In this document: positions 1 to 10,054 of the stretch, in pieces
Layout: every line of letters starts with the position of its first letter
Numbering within the stretch: the stretch's first letter is position 1
From: Bryobacterales bacterium
Lineage (GTDB): Bacteria > Acidobacteriota > Terriglobia > Bryobacterales > UBA6623
Length of the DNA: 34,250 nucleotides
Direction of reading: 5' to 3'
Assembly (NCBI GenBank): GCA_022823865.1
Contig: JAJEHF010000191.1
Location: forward strand, 1-34,250
The notes under the pieces: generated by a model
What the model was told of the DNA's origin: nothing
Databases searched by the model: none
What the model saw: only the letters and a program-made list of their open reading frames with translations
Translations under genes and position numbers: made by a program

Positions 1-194
1 CCCGGTCCGCCGAAGCGGAACACATAAGATGATCGAACGACAGCCGGAGCGCTGAAGTCGTTCACATCAGAAACCTACCCGTATATCACTGATATAAGAT
101 GTCTTGTACGTTGCACTCTTCCAGTTAACGGGACAGTAGTGTTCTGCTATATTGTTTCTGCGCTCCCCCTTAGTAGGGACTTCGGCAAAGGGAA
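1..194. other. Non-coding stretch at left edge
   Basis: I see no credible coding region here. The stretch is richer in A and T than the genes around it and lies downstream of the minus-strand TonB receptor gene. The neighbouring gene to the left is outside the window. Confidence 0.5.
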
Positions 195-218
195 GGGGCC
201 TGCCCGCGGGCAGGCCCC
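195..218 (-). terminator. Perfect 12-bp inverted repeat, probable terminator of the TonB receptor gene
   Basis: The 24 bases form a perfect GC-rich palindrome (12 plus 12). They lie about 27 bases past the stop codon of the minus-strand receptor gene. On the minus strand the hairpin is followed by a short, impure T-rich run (TTCCCTTT) rather than a clean T tract. A factor-independent terminator is therefore likely but not textbook. Confidence 0.6.
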
Positions 219-245
219 GACAATAAGCCGACTCAGCGTGTCGAA

Positions 246-3200
246 CTAGAAGCTGAACCGCAGCCCGATCCGGACCACGCGCTGGTTTGACGCACTGGTG
301 ATCGTCATGAAGTTTCCTCTGTTCACGTTGTTGGCGAAGTTGCCGAATTGCGGGGTGTTCGTGAAGTTGAAGAATTCAGCACGGAACTGGGCTTCGGCCG
401 TCTCCCCGATCGGGAACTTCTTGAAGATGCTCAAGTCGAGGTTCGTCACGCCTGGCCCGTCGAGAATATTGCGACCCGAGTTGCCAAAGCGCTGCTCGGT
501 GATTGGCGCGAAGGCGCTGGGGTCGTAGTAATGCTCTCCGGGGCCGACGCTACCCAATTTCCTGACGGCGCCGACTTGGTCCGCAGTCTGCCACGCGCTT
601 TGGGCATTCAACGAGGAGCCCGACGCGAAGATGGTTCTCGGGACGCCCGTGAACATAGCCACGATGCCGCTGACCTGCCAGTTGCCCAACACCGTTCCAA
701 CCGCTGTGTTGTTGTTCTGGAGGAACGGCAGATCGTAGACGAAGCCCATCTGGAACATATGGGTCCTGTCGTAGCCCGCCCTGGACCGGTTGCGATCAAA
801 CACGTCCGGGTGGTCCCAGCCAACGCCGGCCCAGCCCTCGTCGTCGGCCATGTTGATGGCCTTCGACCAAGTGTACGCTCCCTTCAGCATGACGCCTGTC
901 GAGAAGCTGCGGTTGATGGCCAGCTGAAGCGAATGATAGTCCGAGTTCAGGTAGCTGTCCCACATGTTGATCGCACGATTTCGTCCAGTGATCGAAGCAT
1001 AGGGCCGGCCGGCGTTGCCCTCTCCGGGCCTCGACGCGTTGATGTCCTGATCTGCCAGCATGTCCACCGACCGGGTTGCCACGTATCCCAACGAGGTAAT
1101 CACCTCGCCCGGAAGACGCCGTTCCACGGTGAAGTTCCAAGAAGCAATGTAGCCGCGGTTCAGGGTGCCTTCGTACGGGCTGCGGAAGCCGGCGTTAAAG
1201 GGCACGTCGATGACACCTTGGTCTAGGTCCGGGCCGATCACCGGCGGAATCCCGTCCGACAGCTTGCGGAACAGCTCGAAGGTGTTGTCGCGCGCGAAGT
1301 CGAACGCAACCGTGATTGGGTACTGTCCGCGCATCGGGCGCGAGAACGGCATCGGGCTGTAGTTGAGGCCGAAGCCGGTTCGGATCACTGTTTTGTCGTC
1401 GACGCGATAGGCAAGGCCTGCGCGCGGCGAGAGCAGACCGCTGCTGACGTCGATTCCGGCGTTCCTAGGTACGCTTCCGCGACCGCCCAAGTACATCAGA
1501 TTGGTGTTGGGATCGTAGCGCTCGATACCCTTCTTGCCGGCGCGCGACATGAGTGGATAGTACTCGTAGCGCAGTCCGAGGTTGAGTGTCACGTTTTGTG
1601 ACACCTGCCACCTGTCGGTGATATAGCCGGCGAACTGCCACTCGGCACCGGTCGCCAGCACGTGCTGGATCGCCTTGCGCATACGCGATGTCTCGCCGAG
1701 CAGGAAGGCGGCATAGGAATTGAACTGGCCCGGCGCGGCGCCGCCCTTGAGCGAGGTGACATCGCCGTTGAAATCGATCACGCCACGAGGACCGCCGCCA
1801 AGCTCGGGCTGCCAGTGCGCCAGCTTCAGCAGGATGCCGTCAAACCCGAAGCGAATCTGGTGCGTGTTCTTGATCCAAGTGAAGTTCTGGCTGGTCGTGT
1901 AGTTTTCCTCGACGCGCTCAAGAGGCTGCCAGCCGGGTGCGCCCAAGCGGGTGTAGGGCCCAGGCTGGATCCGCGGAAAGCCGACTTGGCGCGGATCGGG
2001 TCCTCCCAGTCCCGGGATTCCCAGGCCGAAGTCTTTGCCCAAATCGGTTGGGTTGACGAATTGGTCCTGCCTCCAGTATCCGACCACCCCATCGTAGAGG
2101 AAGGTTGGGGAGAACGTATAGGTATGCCCGAACGTGCCCAGGTTTACGTACGTCTCCGCATCGCCCGGACTGCCGCCCGGAGCGGGTCCGCCAGCGTCGC
2201 CGAAGATCGGCGTGCCGGAAACCGGCGCGTCCATGAAGCCGTGCTTGGCCCACAGGGAGTACTTGTCGTTGACCGTGAAATTGATCTTGGAGTCGTAATA
2301 GGCACGGTCGAACGGCGGAGACCCCGAAGAGTGGAAGTTGTTGTTCGTGCCGGGCTGGTTGGGCTCGGGGATGTACGTCTGGACCAGCCGGGCGATCGGG
2401 CTCTGCAGGCTGCCAGGAATCATCTTGTTGGGGAAGAGTGCCCTGCCAGTGCCGTCGGGATTGCCCGTGTACGGGTTGTAGATGTCATCGTCGTAGGCGC
2501 TGAAGTCACCCATCCGCTGGTCCATAGTCGGCACTTCGTCGCCGGTGCGGTTACCCGAGACCGCCTGGGAGGTGTTGTCGTAGCTGAAGAAGTAGAAGAA
2601 GCGATTCTTGACGAACGGCCCGCCAATCGTGCCGCCGAAGTTGTTGAAGTGGCTCGTGGGCTTGTCAGCAGCGAAGAAGTTCTTCGCTCGCATGCTGTCG
2701 TTGTCATGGAACCAGAACGCCGAGCCGTGCAGTTCGTTGGTGCCCGACTTGGTGATCACCGTTGTCGACGCCCCGCCCGAAAGCCCCTGCTCGGCCTCGC
2801 CCGAGCCGGTCGTGATGCTCACGGTCTCGATGGTCTCGGCCGGCGCGATGTAGCCGGCATGGTGCGGCAGCCAGACATTGATGCTGGCCGCACCGTCGAT
2901 ACGGGTGACGTTATTGTTGCGATTGGTGCCGTTGACGTTCGTGCTCAGGGCACGCGCGGGAGTGTCGAGGATAGAATTCTGGAACCTTGCCGGCGTCGCG
3001 CCGGGCACGAGGTTAACCAGGCTCTGGTAGTTGCGGAAGTTCGGCAGCGGGAAGTTCGTGATCGCTCTTTGAGTGATCTCCGAACGAGTGTCCGCCTTCT
3101 GTGTCTGCAACTGCGCGGCCGAAGCCTCGACCGTGACTTGTTCGGTCACTTGGCCCAAGACCAAGCCGACATCGACTTGTGACACGGCGTTCGCCGTGAC

Positions 3201-3503
3201 GCTGACACCAGTCTCGGTGTGAGTGCGGAATCCATCCGACGTGATCTCCACGTCGTAGGATCCGATGGGCACATTTACCAGACGAAACAGCCCGTCCCCG
3301 CCTGTCGACGAGGTCAGTTCCAAGCCCGTTCCAACGTTTACCGCGCTGACACTGGCACCTGGAACGACAGCGCCGGTTCCGTCCGAGACGGTTCCGACGA
3401 TTGAGCCGTACAGCACCTGCGCTGAGGCTGGCGCCGCCGAGCTTAGCACCAACGCCGTAATGGCAACGGCCATGGCACACAAGCTAAGCGCTTGCTTTGT
3501 CAT
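246..3503 (-). CDS. TonB-dependent receptor, Oar-like, with carboxypeptidase-regulatory N-domain
   Basis: This is an outer-membrane receptor for energised uptake of a substrate that cannot be named from sequence. The 1085-residue protein starts with a Sec signal peptide ending near APASAQ (residue 28). A carboxypeptidase-regulatory-like Ig fold follows (about 30-115, containing GTVSDGTGAVVPGASV), then a plug region (about 120-280) and a long beta-barrel. It ends in Phe (GLRFSF), as outer-membrane barrels usually do. The ATG at 3503 is preceded by GGAGG at good spacing. Large receptors of this architecture are expanded in Acidobacteriota. A strong hairpin follows the stop. The gene is divergent from the CRTAC1-type gene, and the two may share a control region. 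The plug and barrel boundaries are estimates. Confidence 0.93.
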   Translation of the reverse strand: MTKQALSLCAMAVAITALVLSSAAPASAQVLYGSIVGTVSDGTGAVVPGASVSAVNVGTGLELTSSTGGDGLFRLVNVPIGSYDVEITSDGFRTHTETGVSVTANAVSQVDVGLVLGQVTEQVTVEASAAQLQTQKADTRSEITQRAITNFPLPNFRNYQSLVNLVPGATPARFQNSILDTPARALSTNVNGTNRNNNVTRIDGAASINVWLPHHAGYIAPAETIETVSITTGSGEAEQGLSGGASTTVITKSGTNELHGSAFWFHDNDSMRAKNFFAADKPTSHFNNFGGTIGGPFVKNRFFYFFSYDNTSQAVSGNRTGDEVPTMDQRMGDFSAYDDDIYNPYTGNPDGTGRALFPNKMIPGSLQSPIARLVQTYIPEPNQPGTNNNFHSSGSPPFDRAYYDSKINFTVNDKYSLWAKHGFMDAPVSGTPIFGDAGGPAPGGSPGDAETYVNLGTFGHTYTFSPTFLYDGVVGYWRQDQFVNPTDLGKDFGLGIPGLGGPDPRQVGFPRIQPGPYTRLGAPGWQPLERVEENYTTSQNFTWIKNTHQIRFGFDGILLKLAHWQPELGGGPRGVIDFNGDVTSLKGGAAPGQFNSYAAFLLGETSRMRKAIQHVLATGAEWQFAGYITDRWQVSQNVTLNLGLRYEYYPLMSRAGKKGIERYDPNTNLMYLGGRGSVPRNAGIDVSSGLLSPRAGLAYRVDDKTVIRTGFGLNYSPMPFSRPMRGQYPITVAFDFARDNTFELFRKLSDGIPPVIGPDLDQGVIDVPFNAGFRSPYEGTLNRGYIASWNFTVERRLPGEVITSLGYVATRSVDMLADQDINASRPGEGNAGRPYASITGRNRAINMWDSYLNSDYHSLQLAINRSFSTGVMLKGAYTWSKAINMADDEGWAGVGWDHPDVFDRNRSRAGYDRTHMFQMGFVYDLPFLQNNNTAVGTVLGNWQVSGIVAMFTGVPRTIFASGSSLNAQSAWQTADQVGAVRKLGSVGPGEHYYDPSAFAPITEQRFGNSGRNILDGPGVTNLDLSIFKKFPIGETAEAQFRAEFFNFTNTPQFGNFANNVNRGNFMTITSASNQRVVRIGLRFSF

Positions 3504-3592
3504 TCGTGAATCCTCCGTTTGAGCGTTTGGCTGCCAAGCTCGCGCTCTCGACCGCCACTCTGTTCAACCCCTGTCGCACCGTGTGTTTCGCC

Positions 3593-3651
3593 TTGACAGG
3601 CGCGAGCACTAAACGGTTAAACTCTTGCACAAAGTTAAGAGATTGTCAAAT
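3593..3651. promoter_or_regulatory. Divergent control region with two TTGACA boxes and an inverted repeat
   Basis: The 290-bp gap between the divergent receptor and CRTAC1-type genes holds TTGACA on the plus strand (3593-3598), with TTAAAC or TAAACT 18-19 bases on. It also holds TTGACA on the minus strand (complement of 3646-3651). Between them is an inverted repeat, CTCTT (3622-3626) and AAGAG (3637-3641), with a 10-base spacer. The arrangement suggests two outward promoters with an operator between them, but the -10 boxes are poor matches. Confidence 0.35.
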
Positions 3652-3793
3652 CGGAGCGCAAGGCATTGGAGAAACAGCAGATAGTTCCATTTGAAAGCTG
3701 TCGATACACGCTCCAGCCCCCAGCCAACCTCGCCGCCTACACCGCGGGGAAGTCCCGTCTCGAGATGCTGACCAACTAAGCTTGAACTTGGCG

Positions 3794-5416
3794 ATGCGTC
3801 TTTCGCGAGGGGCCTGTTGCACGGCGCTGCTGGCTGTGCTGTGCCCGGCGGCTATGGCTCCTGCGCAGATTCGTTTCCGCCCGGCCACAGAAGACTCCGG
3901 CATCGGCTTCACATTGCACCACGCCCCGACCGAGAGGAAGCGCATGATCGAAACAATGGCGGGCGGGCTGGCAGTCTTCGATTTTGACGGCGACGGCTTG
4001 CAGGACATCTATTTCACGAACGGCGCGGCTGGGGAGAGCATGCGCAAGGAATCGCCGAGATACTCGAACCGACTCTTCCGTAATCTCGGCGGCATGCGGT
4101 TCGAGGATGTCACTGAGGCTGCCGGTGTGGAGGGGCTCGGCTACTCCATGGGGGCTGCGGCAGCCGACTTTGACAACGATGGGCACGCAGACCTGTTCGT
4201 CGCCGGTGTCTTCCAGAACACCCTTTTCCGCAACCTCGGGGACGGTACGTTCGAGGACATCACGGCTCTGTCGGGAATTGCCAGCACCGAATGGGCCGTG
4301 GCAGCCGGGTGGTTCCACTACGACGGTGACGGGCTTGCAGATCTGTTCGTGGTCAACTACGCCGATTGGACGCCGGACTTCGACCGCTATTGCGGAGACC
4401 GCGAGCGCGGCTTGCGAGTCTATTGCCATCCGAAGTATCTGACTCCCATCGCCAATCGTCTGTACCGCAACCTCGGCTCGGGCCGCTTCGAGCCGGTCGA
4501 GGAGCGAGCTGGCCTGGGCGCGTTCGCCGGTCGGGGCATGAGTGCCGCATTCGCGGACTTCGACGGCAACGGCCGCGTGGATGTCTTCGTGACCAATGAC
4601 AATCTGCCCAACTTCCTGTTCTTGAACCAAGATGACGGCAGATTCACCGAAGACGCCCTGCTAGCAGGGGCGGCGCTTCTCGACCACGGTCGCCCCGTCG
4701 CGTCAATGGGCGTGGACGTCGGCGACTTCGATGGCGATGGCTTGGCGGACCTTTCGGTGACGGCCCTGAGCAACGAGACGTTCCCGCTCTTTCGTGGAGA
4801 TGTTGGCGGCACCTTCCGTGATGCGACGGTGGCCTCTGGGCTGGCCAAAGCGTCGCGATCCTACGCAGGCTGGGGCAATGTATTCGCCGACTTTGACAAC
4901 GATGGCTTGCTGGATTTGTTCACGGCCAACTCCCATGTCAACGATCTGGTGGAAGACTTCGAGCCGTTCGTGTATCGCCAGCCAAACACAGTGTTCCGCA
5001 ATCTCGGCGGGCGCTTCGGAGAGGCCGTGGAGGTTGGCGCGGCCGGCACCCACCGCGGAGCGGCGGTAGCGGACTTCGACGCTGACGGTCGCCTGGATGT
5101 CGTGGTCAGCGCCTTGGGCGAGCCAGCGAAACTGTTTCGAAACGTATCCGAGCAACGGCACGCGTGGATCGCCCTGCAACTGGTCGGCGAACGGTCAGGG
5201 CGTGACGCTTTTGGCTCCAGGGTCCACGTTGCCGGACAGACTCGCTGGGTGAAGAGCGCGGCGGGCTACGCCTCGTCAGGATTGCGACCGGTGCATTTCG
5301 GGCTAGGCAGCGCCGAGCAGCCGGTAGTGGTCGAGATCGATTGGCCCAGCGGTCGGAAGCAACGTCTGGAAGATGTCCCCCTCAATCGCACCACCGTCGC
5401 CCATGAGCCTCGCTAG
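3794..5416 (+). CDS. Secreted CRTAC1-family protein: FG-GAP/VCBS beta-propeller with ASPIC/UnbV domain
   Basis: This is a probable extracellular or periplasmic binding protein; its ligand is unknown. The N-terminus is a Sec signal peptide ending near APAQ. At least seven calcium-binding FG-GAP loops of the form DFDGDGLxD are spread through the protein (for example DFDGDGLQDIYF, DFDNDGHADLFV, DFDGNGRVDVFV, DFDADGRLDVVV), as in an integrin-alpha-type propeller. The last 60 residues carry an ASPIC/UnbV signature (EIDWPSGRKQ). The ATG at 3794 is preferred because it begins the signal peptide directly; a TTG at 3782 would add four residues. The gene is divergent from the TonB receptor. In Acidobacteriota and Planctomycetes such proteins are often found near receptors. 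Confidence 0.88.
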   Translation: MRLSRGACCTALLAVLCPAAMAPAQIRFRPATEDSGIGFTLHHAPTERKRMIETMAGGLAVFDFDGDGLQDIYFTNGAAGESMRKESPRYSNRLFRNLGGMRFEDVTEAAGVEGLGYSMGAAAADFDNDGHADLFVAGVFQNTLFRNLGDGTFEDITALSGIASTEWAVAAGWFHYDGDGLADLFVVNYADWTPDFDRYCGDRERGLRVYCHPKYLTPIANRLYRNLGSGRFEPVEERAGLGAFAGRGMSAAFADFDGNGRVDVFVTNDNLPNFLFLNQDDGRFTEDALLAGAALLDHGRPVASMGVDVGDFDGDGLADLSVTALSNETFPLFRGDVGGTFRDATVASGLAKASRSYAGWGNVFADFDNDGLLDLFTANSHVNDLVEDFEPFVYRQPNTVFRNLGGRFGEAVEVGAAGTHRGAAVADFDADGRLDVVVSALGEPAKLFRNVSEQRHAWIALQLVGERSGRDAFGSRVHVAGQTRWVKSAAGYASSGLRPVHFGLGSAEQPVVVEIDWPSGRKQRLEDVPLNRTTVAHEPR

Positions 5417-5609
5417 CTGGATGAGTGCGGTCGGGGGAGTGCGCGGGTCTTGCAGCGCCGGAGGGTCGATCTGCTCTCGCCGGAGGGCGGCGGACGGGAC
5501 AGCCGCGGTCTGCATTCTTGTGGCCCGAACACGCTGGCTGCGTGCGATCGGCCAGTGCCGGGACGGTATGGAATAGCGGATGCAGAGTGGTGCCGCCGAG
5601 TCTGGGCCA

Positions 5610-6482
5610 CTATAGATTGTTTCCCGGCCCCGAGCCTTTGGTTGGCGGCAGCCCCTTAGCCACGCGTTCGTAGATTGCCGCCATTGTGTCGAGAAACGAC
5701 TTCTCGCGATGCCAAAACTCTGGGTAGTCGCCCTCGCGCCTCAGCAGCAGAGCCGAGACTGGCGGCACTTGGCGATCCGCCTCGGTCTCCTTGGGCAGAG
5801 GGCGACCCCGCCAGAAAGTGCGTAGGTCCGATGCGGGGGCGTCGCTCTGCTCGGCGGGCACGGCCGGGTAGCGCGGCTCGCGAGTCGAAGCCGCCAGATC
5901 AGGAGGTGCCTTATCGGCCTCGCCCTGCAGCGCGGCGCCGAATTCGGACTTCTCGACGGCCTCCAGAAGCTCGGACCGCTCCAGCCCGCGGAACTCGAAC
6001 AGCAACAGTGGATCGCGGTCAATCAGCGAGGCTACGTGGAAGTAGATGCTGGCGATGTGCTTGCACGGATTCACCCAGTCGGGGCACGAGCACGATGCTT
6101 GAATCTCTCGGTGCGTGCGGGGCAGCAACTTGACCGGCGCTCCCTCGAGCGCCTCCTCGATTGAGGGAGGGACTTCTCCAAGAACGAGGTGTGTAACCCA
6201 GTTTGCGTTCGAGCCCAAGCGCTTCAGGATTCTAGGCCAGTGCGTTTTCGCGATCTTCCGCAGCGCGATTTCGACCTCGTAGTAGGGAGTCTCGTAGACG
6301 CCGAAGTGTGGGTTTATGTTGCCCATGACCGTGGCCGAGATCTTGCCCTTCTGGATGGAGAATCTCCGCCGCCGGTACGGCGCTGTGTAGCTCTTGCCTC
6401 GCGACAGGCGGCCCGAGTCCATGCAGTCCTCGAGCGCGATTAGGAACTCCTTGCCCCACCAAGTCTTGCTCTTGCTCGCCAT
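5610..6482 (-). CDS. SWIM zinc-finger protein
   Basis: This 290-residue protein has a SWIM zinc finger near residues 130-142: SCSCPDWVNPCKHIASIY, the CxCx(n)CxH pattern. SWIM fingers bind DNA or protein, and bacterial members are known to pair with SNF2-type ATPases. The start at 6482 has AGGAG about 8 bases upstream. The ATG lies 10 bases after the stop of the SNF2 gene, and the ribosome site overlaps that stop, so the two are almost certainly co-transcribed and translationally linked. The C-terminal third is acidic and proline-rich and matches no domain I know. The cellular role is not established. The family assignment is firm; a DNA-repair, recombination or defence role is inference. Confidence 0.88.
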   Translation of the reverse strand: MASKSKTWWGKEFLIALEDCMDSGRLSRGKSYTAPYRRRRFSIQKGKISATVMGNINPHFGVYETPYYEVEIALRKIAKTHWPRILKRLGSNANWVTHLVLGEVPPSIEEALEGAPVKLLPRTHREIQASCSCPDWVNPCKHIASIYFHVASLIDRDPLLLFEFRGLERSELLEAVEKSEFGAALQGEADKAPPDLAASTREPRYPAVPAEQSDAPASDLRTFWRGRPLPKETEADRQVPPVSALLLRREGDYPEFWHREKSFLDTMAAIYERVAKGLPPTKGSGPGNNL

Positions 6483-6492
6483 GGAACTTCTC

Positions 6493-9400
6493 CTATCCGA
6501 CCACCGCCTCGCCGTGGTTCAGTGCGATGAGATTCCGGAACGCCTCGTTGTCGAGCTTTGCCAGCCACGACTCGTCATTGCCGACAATCTCCTCGGCGAG
6601 TTGCTTCTTCGACTCGATCATTTCGTCGATCCGCTCCTCTAGCGTGCCCATCGTCACCATCTTGTGGACGAACACGGTCTTCTCTTGGCCGATCCGGAAG
6701 GCCCGATCCGTGGCCTGGTTTTCCACCGCCGGATTCCACCAGCGGTCAAAGTGGATGACATGGTTTGCTCGCGTGAGGGTGATGCCCGTCCCGCCGGCAC
6801 GCAGCGAAAGCACGAAAATCGCTCGCTCGGAATCAGGGTCTTGGAACTCCTCCACCATGTGCTCGCGCCGCGCCCGGGGCGTGCCGCCATGGAGATAGTA
6901 GACGGCTCCCGAATACCGCCTTCTGAAGAGGGCGTCGAGTTCCTTGCCGATCTCGGTGAATTGCGTGAAGACCAAGGCGCTCTCGCCTTCGGCCTCGATC
7001 TCGTCCAACATCTCGCAGACCCGCGCGAGCTTGTGAGAGCGCGATTCCGAGAACTCACTGGCGTCCTGCAGGAACTGCGCCGGATGGTTGCAAATCTGCT
7101 TGAGACGCAGCAACGTGGAGAGCATCAGACCCTGCCTGCCGATTCCCTCGGCGTCCGACAGCTTCCCTTCGAGGTCTGTTACCACCGCTTCGTAGAGCGC
7201 TGCTTGCTCGGGCGTCAGATTGCAGCAGGAATTCTGCTCCACCTTGTCCGGCAAATCGCGGATGATCGACTTGTCGGTCTTCATGCGCCGCAATATAAAC
7301 GGTCGCACCATGCCGCGCAGGCGCTGCGTTGCCGCGCTGTCCTGGTACCGCATGATCGGCCCTTCGAACTCCTTTCGGAACGCGGTCGCGTTCCCCAGGA
7401 ACCCCGGATTGAGGACGCTGAAAAGAGACCACAGATCCATGAGCCGGTTCTCGACCGGCGTGCCGGTTAGGGCTACCCTGCGAGGTGCCTGAAAGCTGCG
7501 CACGGCCTTCGTCACCACCGCGCTTGGGTTCTTGATGTTCTGGGACTCGTCTACTACAAGCCTGTGCCACGGGATCTCCTTCAGGCGTACCGCGTCCAAG
7601 CGCGCGACACCGAACGAAGCGATGACGATGTCTTTGCCGCTTATCGCTTCCGCGAGAGCGTCCTTTGTCCTAGGCCGCTCCGGCCCGTGGAGAATGTACG
7701 CCGACAGGGTGGGGGCGAATCGCCGAGTCTCCCGGGACCAGTTCCCTAGAACAGAAGTGGGCGCAATCAGCAGAGTCGGCCCAGAATTCGGGTTTCGGTT
7801 CTTGTCGCCTAGGATTGTCGCGAGTACTTGGATGGTCTTGCCTAGGCCCATGTCATCTGCCAGGCAGGCTCCGAAACCGAGTCGTTCCAGGTATGCAAGC
7901 CAGGAATATCCCCGCACTTGGTAGCCGCGCAGTTCGCCGACGAATCCGGACGGCTGATCGAGCATCTTTAGAGCGCCCTTTCCTTCCAGCGCCGCGAGCA
8001 TTTGCCCGAAATCGGACGCGGGATCAATCTCGAGGCTGTCCGAGCCGGCCTGCTCGCGAACAAGGTCGGCGACCGTCATGTTCCGCAGCCCGTCACCGGC
8101 CCGCCAATACTCCTCGAGACGGGCGACCTCCTCGCTGCGCAACTCCATCCACTGGCCTCGCAATTGGACGAGTCCCTCCTTCGAGGCCACAAGCTGTTCC
8201 CACTCCTGTCGCGTGAGCGGTTGCCCGTCGAGCACGACTTGGGCTTGGAACTCGACCAGTGTGTCGAAGCCGAGTATCCCAGAGGACTCTGTCCCCGCGC
8301 TCTCGGAAGAGCCTAAGGCACGCGGAGCCAAGCGCAGCCGCAGGCGGCGCTGGCCGCTGGCGGTCCACCAAGCGGGCACGATGACCCTGAATCCGGCGCT
8401 CTGAAGGACCGGGGCGTGAGTCCTGAGGAATTCCAGCGCCGAATCGCGGTCTAGGTTCACTCCTGCCGGTGCGCCGCTGTTCATCCCTTCCCAGAGCCTG
8501 CCGTAGATTCGCGAGGCTTGGCCGAGTTGGAGCAGCACCTCCCGGACGCCGCGCGGCGAGCGCCGCCCTGCCTCATCTGCGGATCCCCAAAAGTCCGAAA
8601 GGGGGACCAGAAGGGAGGGGTCGCGACGTGACGAGAGCAGCCATTCCAAGCGCCAGGTGTTGGGCGAGGCCCGGTGCGGGTCGGCCAATCGGAAACAGAC
8701 CCTTTCGTCCGCCCCGAACGAGGACCGTTGGATGCGATCGCGCCAGCGCCTCCATTGCGCCCAGTCGGGCTCCCCGATGGGCAAGGGCTCGGAGAGCCGG
8801 TACGTTGCACGAGCATAGGGAAGTACGCGAGCTTCGGGAAGTGCGCGAGCGATGAACGAGCCTTCAACTTGATCCAAGGCTGATCTGGGAAAGCGGGTTC
8901 GCAGGACCATGCGCTGGAGCTGTACTGCTAGGAAATGCCGCACTAGGGCTTGGGGCTCGTGCAACGTCAACGCTCCGCCGGTATCCGCCGATGCACCCGC
9001 GCGGAGTGCCCGGCACGCTCCGGGCATGGACCGCGCGAACTCCTTGACGATGCCTTCCTCTGCGGCATCTGCAAGCTCCCAGCCCGCTTCAAACTTGAAG
9101 GCGGGAGCCTTACGCCGCGCTCTCGCCTTGCTCGTTTTCTCGGCGAAGATCGCCGGAAGGTACTCGTGCCTGCGTACAACCCACTCGAGAGCAACCACCA
9201 GTCGGCCCCAAAACCTGAGGTCATGCCCGATGCGGGTGTGCGGGACGCTTTCCGAATTCCGCAGATCGCTCGAGGTCAAGAGCGTCAGCGGGTCGGGAGC
9301 GAAAACTGCATCGACTTGCCATGCTCCCCAAGACGTTGGGTCGGGGACTTCACCATCCAAGTCTGCCTGCAACTCGAGGGAAGGCGATGGCTTGATGCCA

Positions 9401-9699
9401 TCGCCGGGCAATGTGGCCCAGACGCGGCTGTGCTCACTGGAGGGAGTCCCGGAATCCTGCCACGAGGGCAAGGACTCTGATACGGCATCGGCCAGTTCGC
9501 TCCATCGCAGTTGGAATGGGTGCTCGGACTTCCGAGGCCTGTGGAGCTCGTCCGAACTCTCGGCCCATAGTGCGAACCGACCGCCGTCTTGGTCAGGGAG
9601 CCAACTGCCGTGCAGGACGGTCGGCAAGTGTGACGTTGGGGCCGTGGCGCTGGCGGCGGTATCCCCAGACGGACGCTTCTCTGCAGGACGGATGGCCAT
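6493..9699 (-). CDS. SNF2-family DNA-dependent ATPase (SWI2/SNF2 helicase-like)
   Basis: This 1068-residue superfamily-2 ATPase would translocate on or remodel DNA-protein complexes. The last half holds the full motor: motif I ADDMGLGKTIQ (about residues 610-620), motif II VVDESQN (about 716), motif III LTGTPVENRL (about 745), LHGGTP (about 936) and motifs V-VI SLRAGGTGITL with the arginine finger in DRAFRIGQ (about 965-1010). The first 550 residues resemble the N-terminal region of bacterial SNF2 proteins (DUF3670-like). Length is normal for the family and no motor residue is missing. Motif II is DESQ rather than DEAH, as is common in bacterial members. It lies just upstream of the SWIM gene. 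RapA-like and phage-defence SNF2 proteins are the alternatives; the SWIM partner argues against RapA. Confidence 0.93.
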   Translation of the reverse strand: MAIRPAEKRPSGDTAASATAPTSHLPTVLHGSWLPDQDGGRFALWAESSDELHRPRKSEHPFQLRWSELADAVSESLPSWQDSGTPSSEHSRVWATLPGDGIKPSPSLELQADLDGEVPDPTSWGAWQVDAVFAPDPLTLLTSSDLRNSESVPHTRIGHDLRFWGRLVVALEWVVRRHEYLPAIFAEKTSKARARRKAPAFKFEAGWELADAAEEGIVKEFARSMPGACRALRAGASADTGGALTLHEPQALVRHFLAVQLQRMVLRTRFPRSALDQVEGSFIARALPEARVLPYARATYRLSEPLPIGEPDWAQWRRWRDRIQRSSFGADERVCFRLADPHRASPNTWRLEWLLSSRRDPSLLVPLSDFWGSADEAGRRSPRGVREVLLQLGQASRIYGRLWEGMNSGAPAGVNLDRDSALEFLRTHAPVLQSAGFRVIVPAWWTASGQRRLRLRLAPRALGSSESAGTESSGILGFDTLVEFQAQVVLDGQPLTRQEWEQLVASKEGLVQLRGQWMELRSEEVARLEEYWRAGDGLRNMTVADLVREQAGSDSLEIDPASDFGQMLAALEGKGALKMLDQPSGFVGELRGYQVRGYSWLAYLERLGFGACLADDMGLGKTIQVLATILGDKNRNPNSGPTLLIAPTSVLGNWSRETRRFAPTLSAYILHGPERPRTKDALAEAISGKDIVIASFGVARLDAVRLKEIPWHRLVVDESQNIKNPSAVVTKAVRSFQAPRRVALTGTPVENRLMDLWSLFSVLNPGFLGNATAFRKEFEGPIMRYQDSAATQRLRGMVRPFILRRMKTDKSIIRDLPDKVEQNSCCNLTPEQAALYEAVVTDLEGKLSDAEGIGRQGLMLSTLLRLKQICNHPAQFLQDASEFSESRSHKLARVCEMLDEIEAEGESALVFTQFTEIGKELDALFRRRYSGAVYYLHGGTPRARREHMVEEFQDPDSERAIFVLSLRAGGTGITLTRANHVIHFDRWWNPAVENQATDRAFRIGQEKTVFVHKMVTMGTLEERIDEMIESKKQLAEEIVGNDESWLAKLDNEAFRNLIALNHGEAVVG

Positions 9700-10054
9700 T
9701 AGGCGCCCATCGAGCTATGGGACTGTTGAGATTTGAGTCTTCTCGGACGGAGCGAGGGGAGCGCTGCCAGTCGTTGGCGTATTGGCTGCGTTGGGCGGTC
9801 TTCTGGCGTTCCCCGACCGCACATACAACACGAGCGCTCGATCTCGAGACCTCTAATTCGAGGGTCTCCCAAGCGGCCAATATACCCGATGTTCCGATGC
9901 TGCACGAAGCTAGCGTCACGTCACACATAAAGCTGGAGCTACTCGGCAGGAGGGAGACCGAGGCCTCCTGTGACCGAGCCGCGCCTAGCCCGCACCGGAC
10001 GTGTCTCTTCGTCGGCGATCTCGTCTGAGCGACGAAGCCGTATCGGCAAGGGTC
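9700..10054. other. 355-bp gap between SNF2 gene and the conserved unknown gene
   Basis: I see no convincing gene. Short open frames on both strands lack ribosome sites and recognisable motifs. The gap probably holds the promoter of the SNF2-SWIM pair, but I cannot place a clear -35/-10 pair. Confidence 0.45.

Noticed and set aside
1662..3182. Long plus-strand open frame of 506 codons inside the TonB receptor gene
   Set aside because: It lies wholly antisense to a clear receptor, has no motif and is rich in Arg, Val and Ala, as GC-rich shadow frames are.
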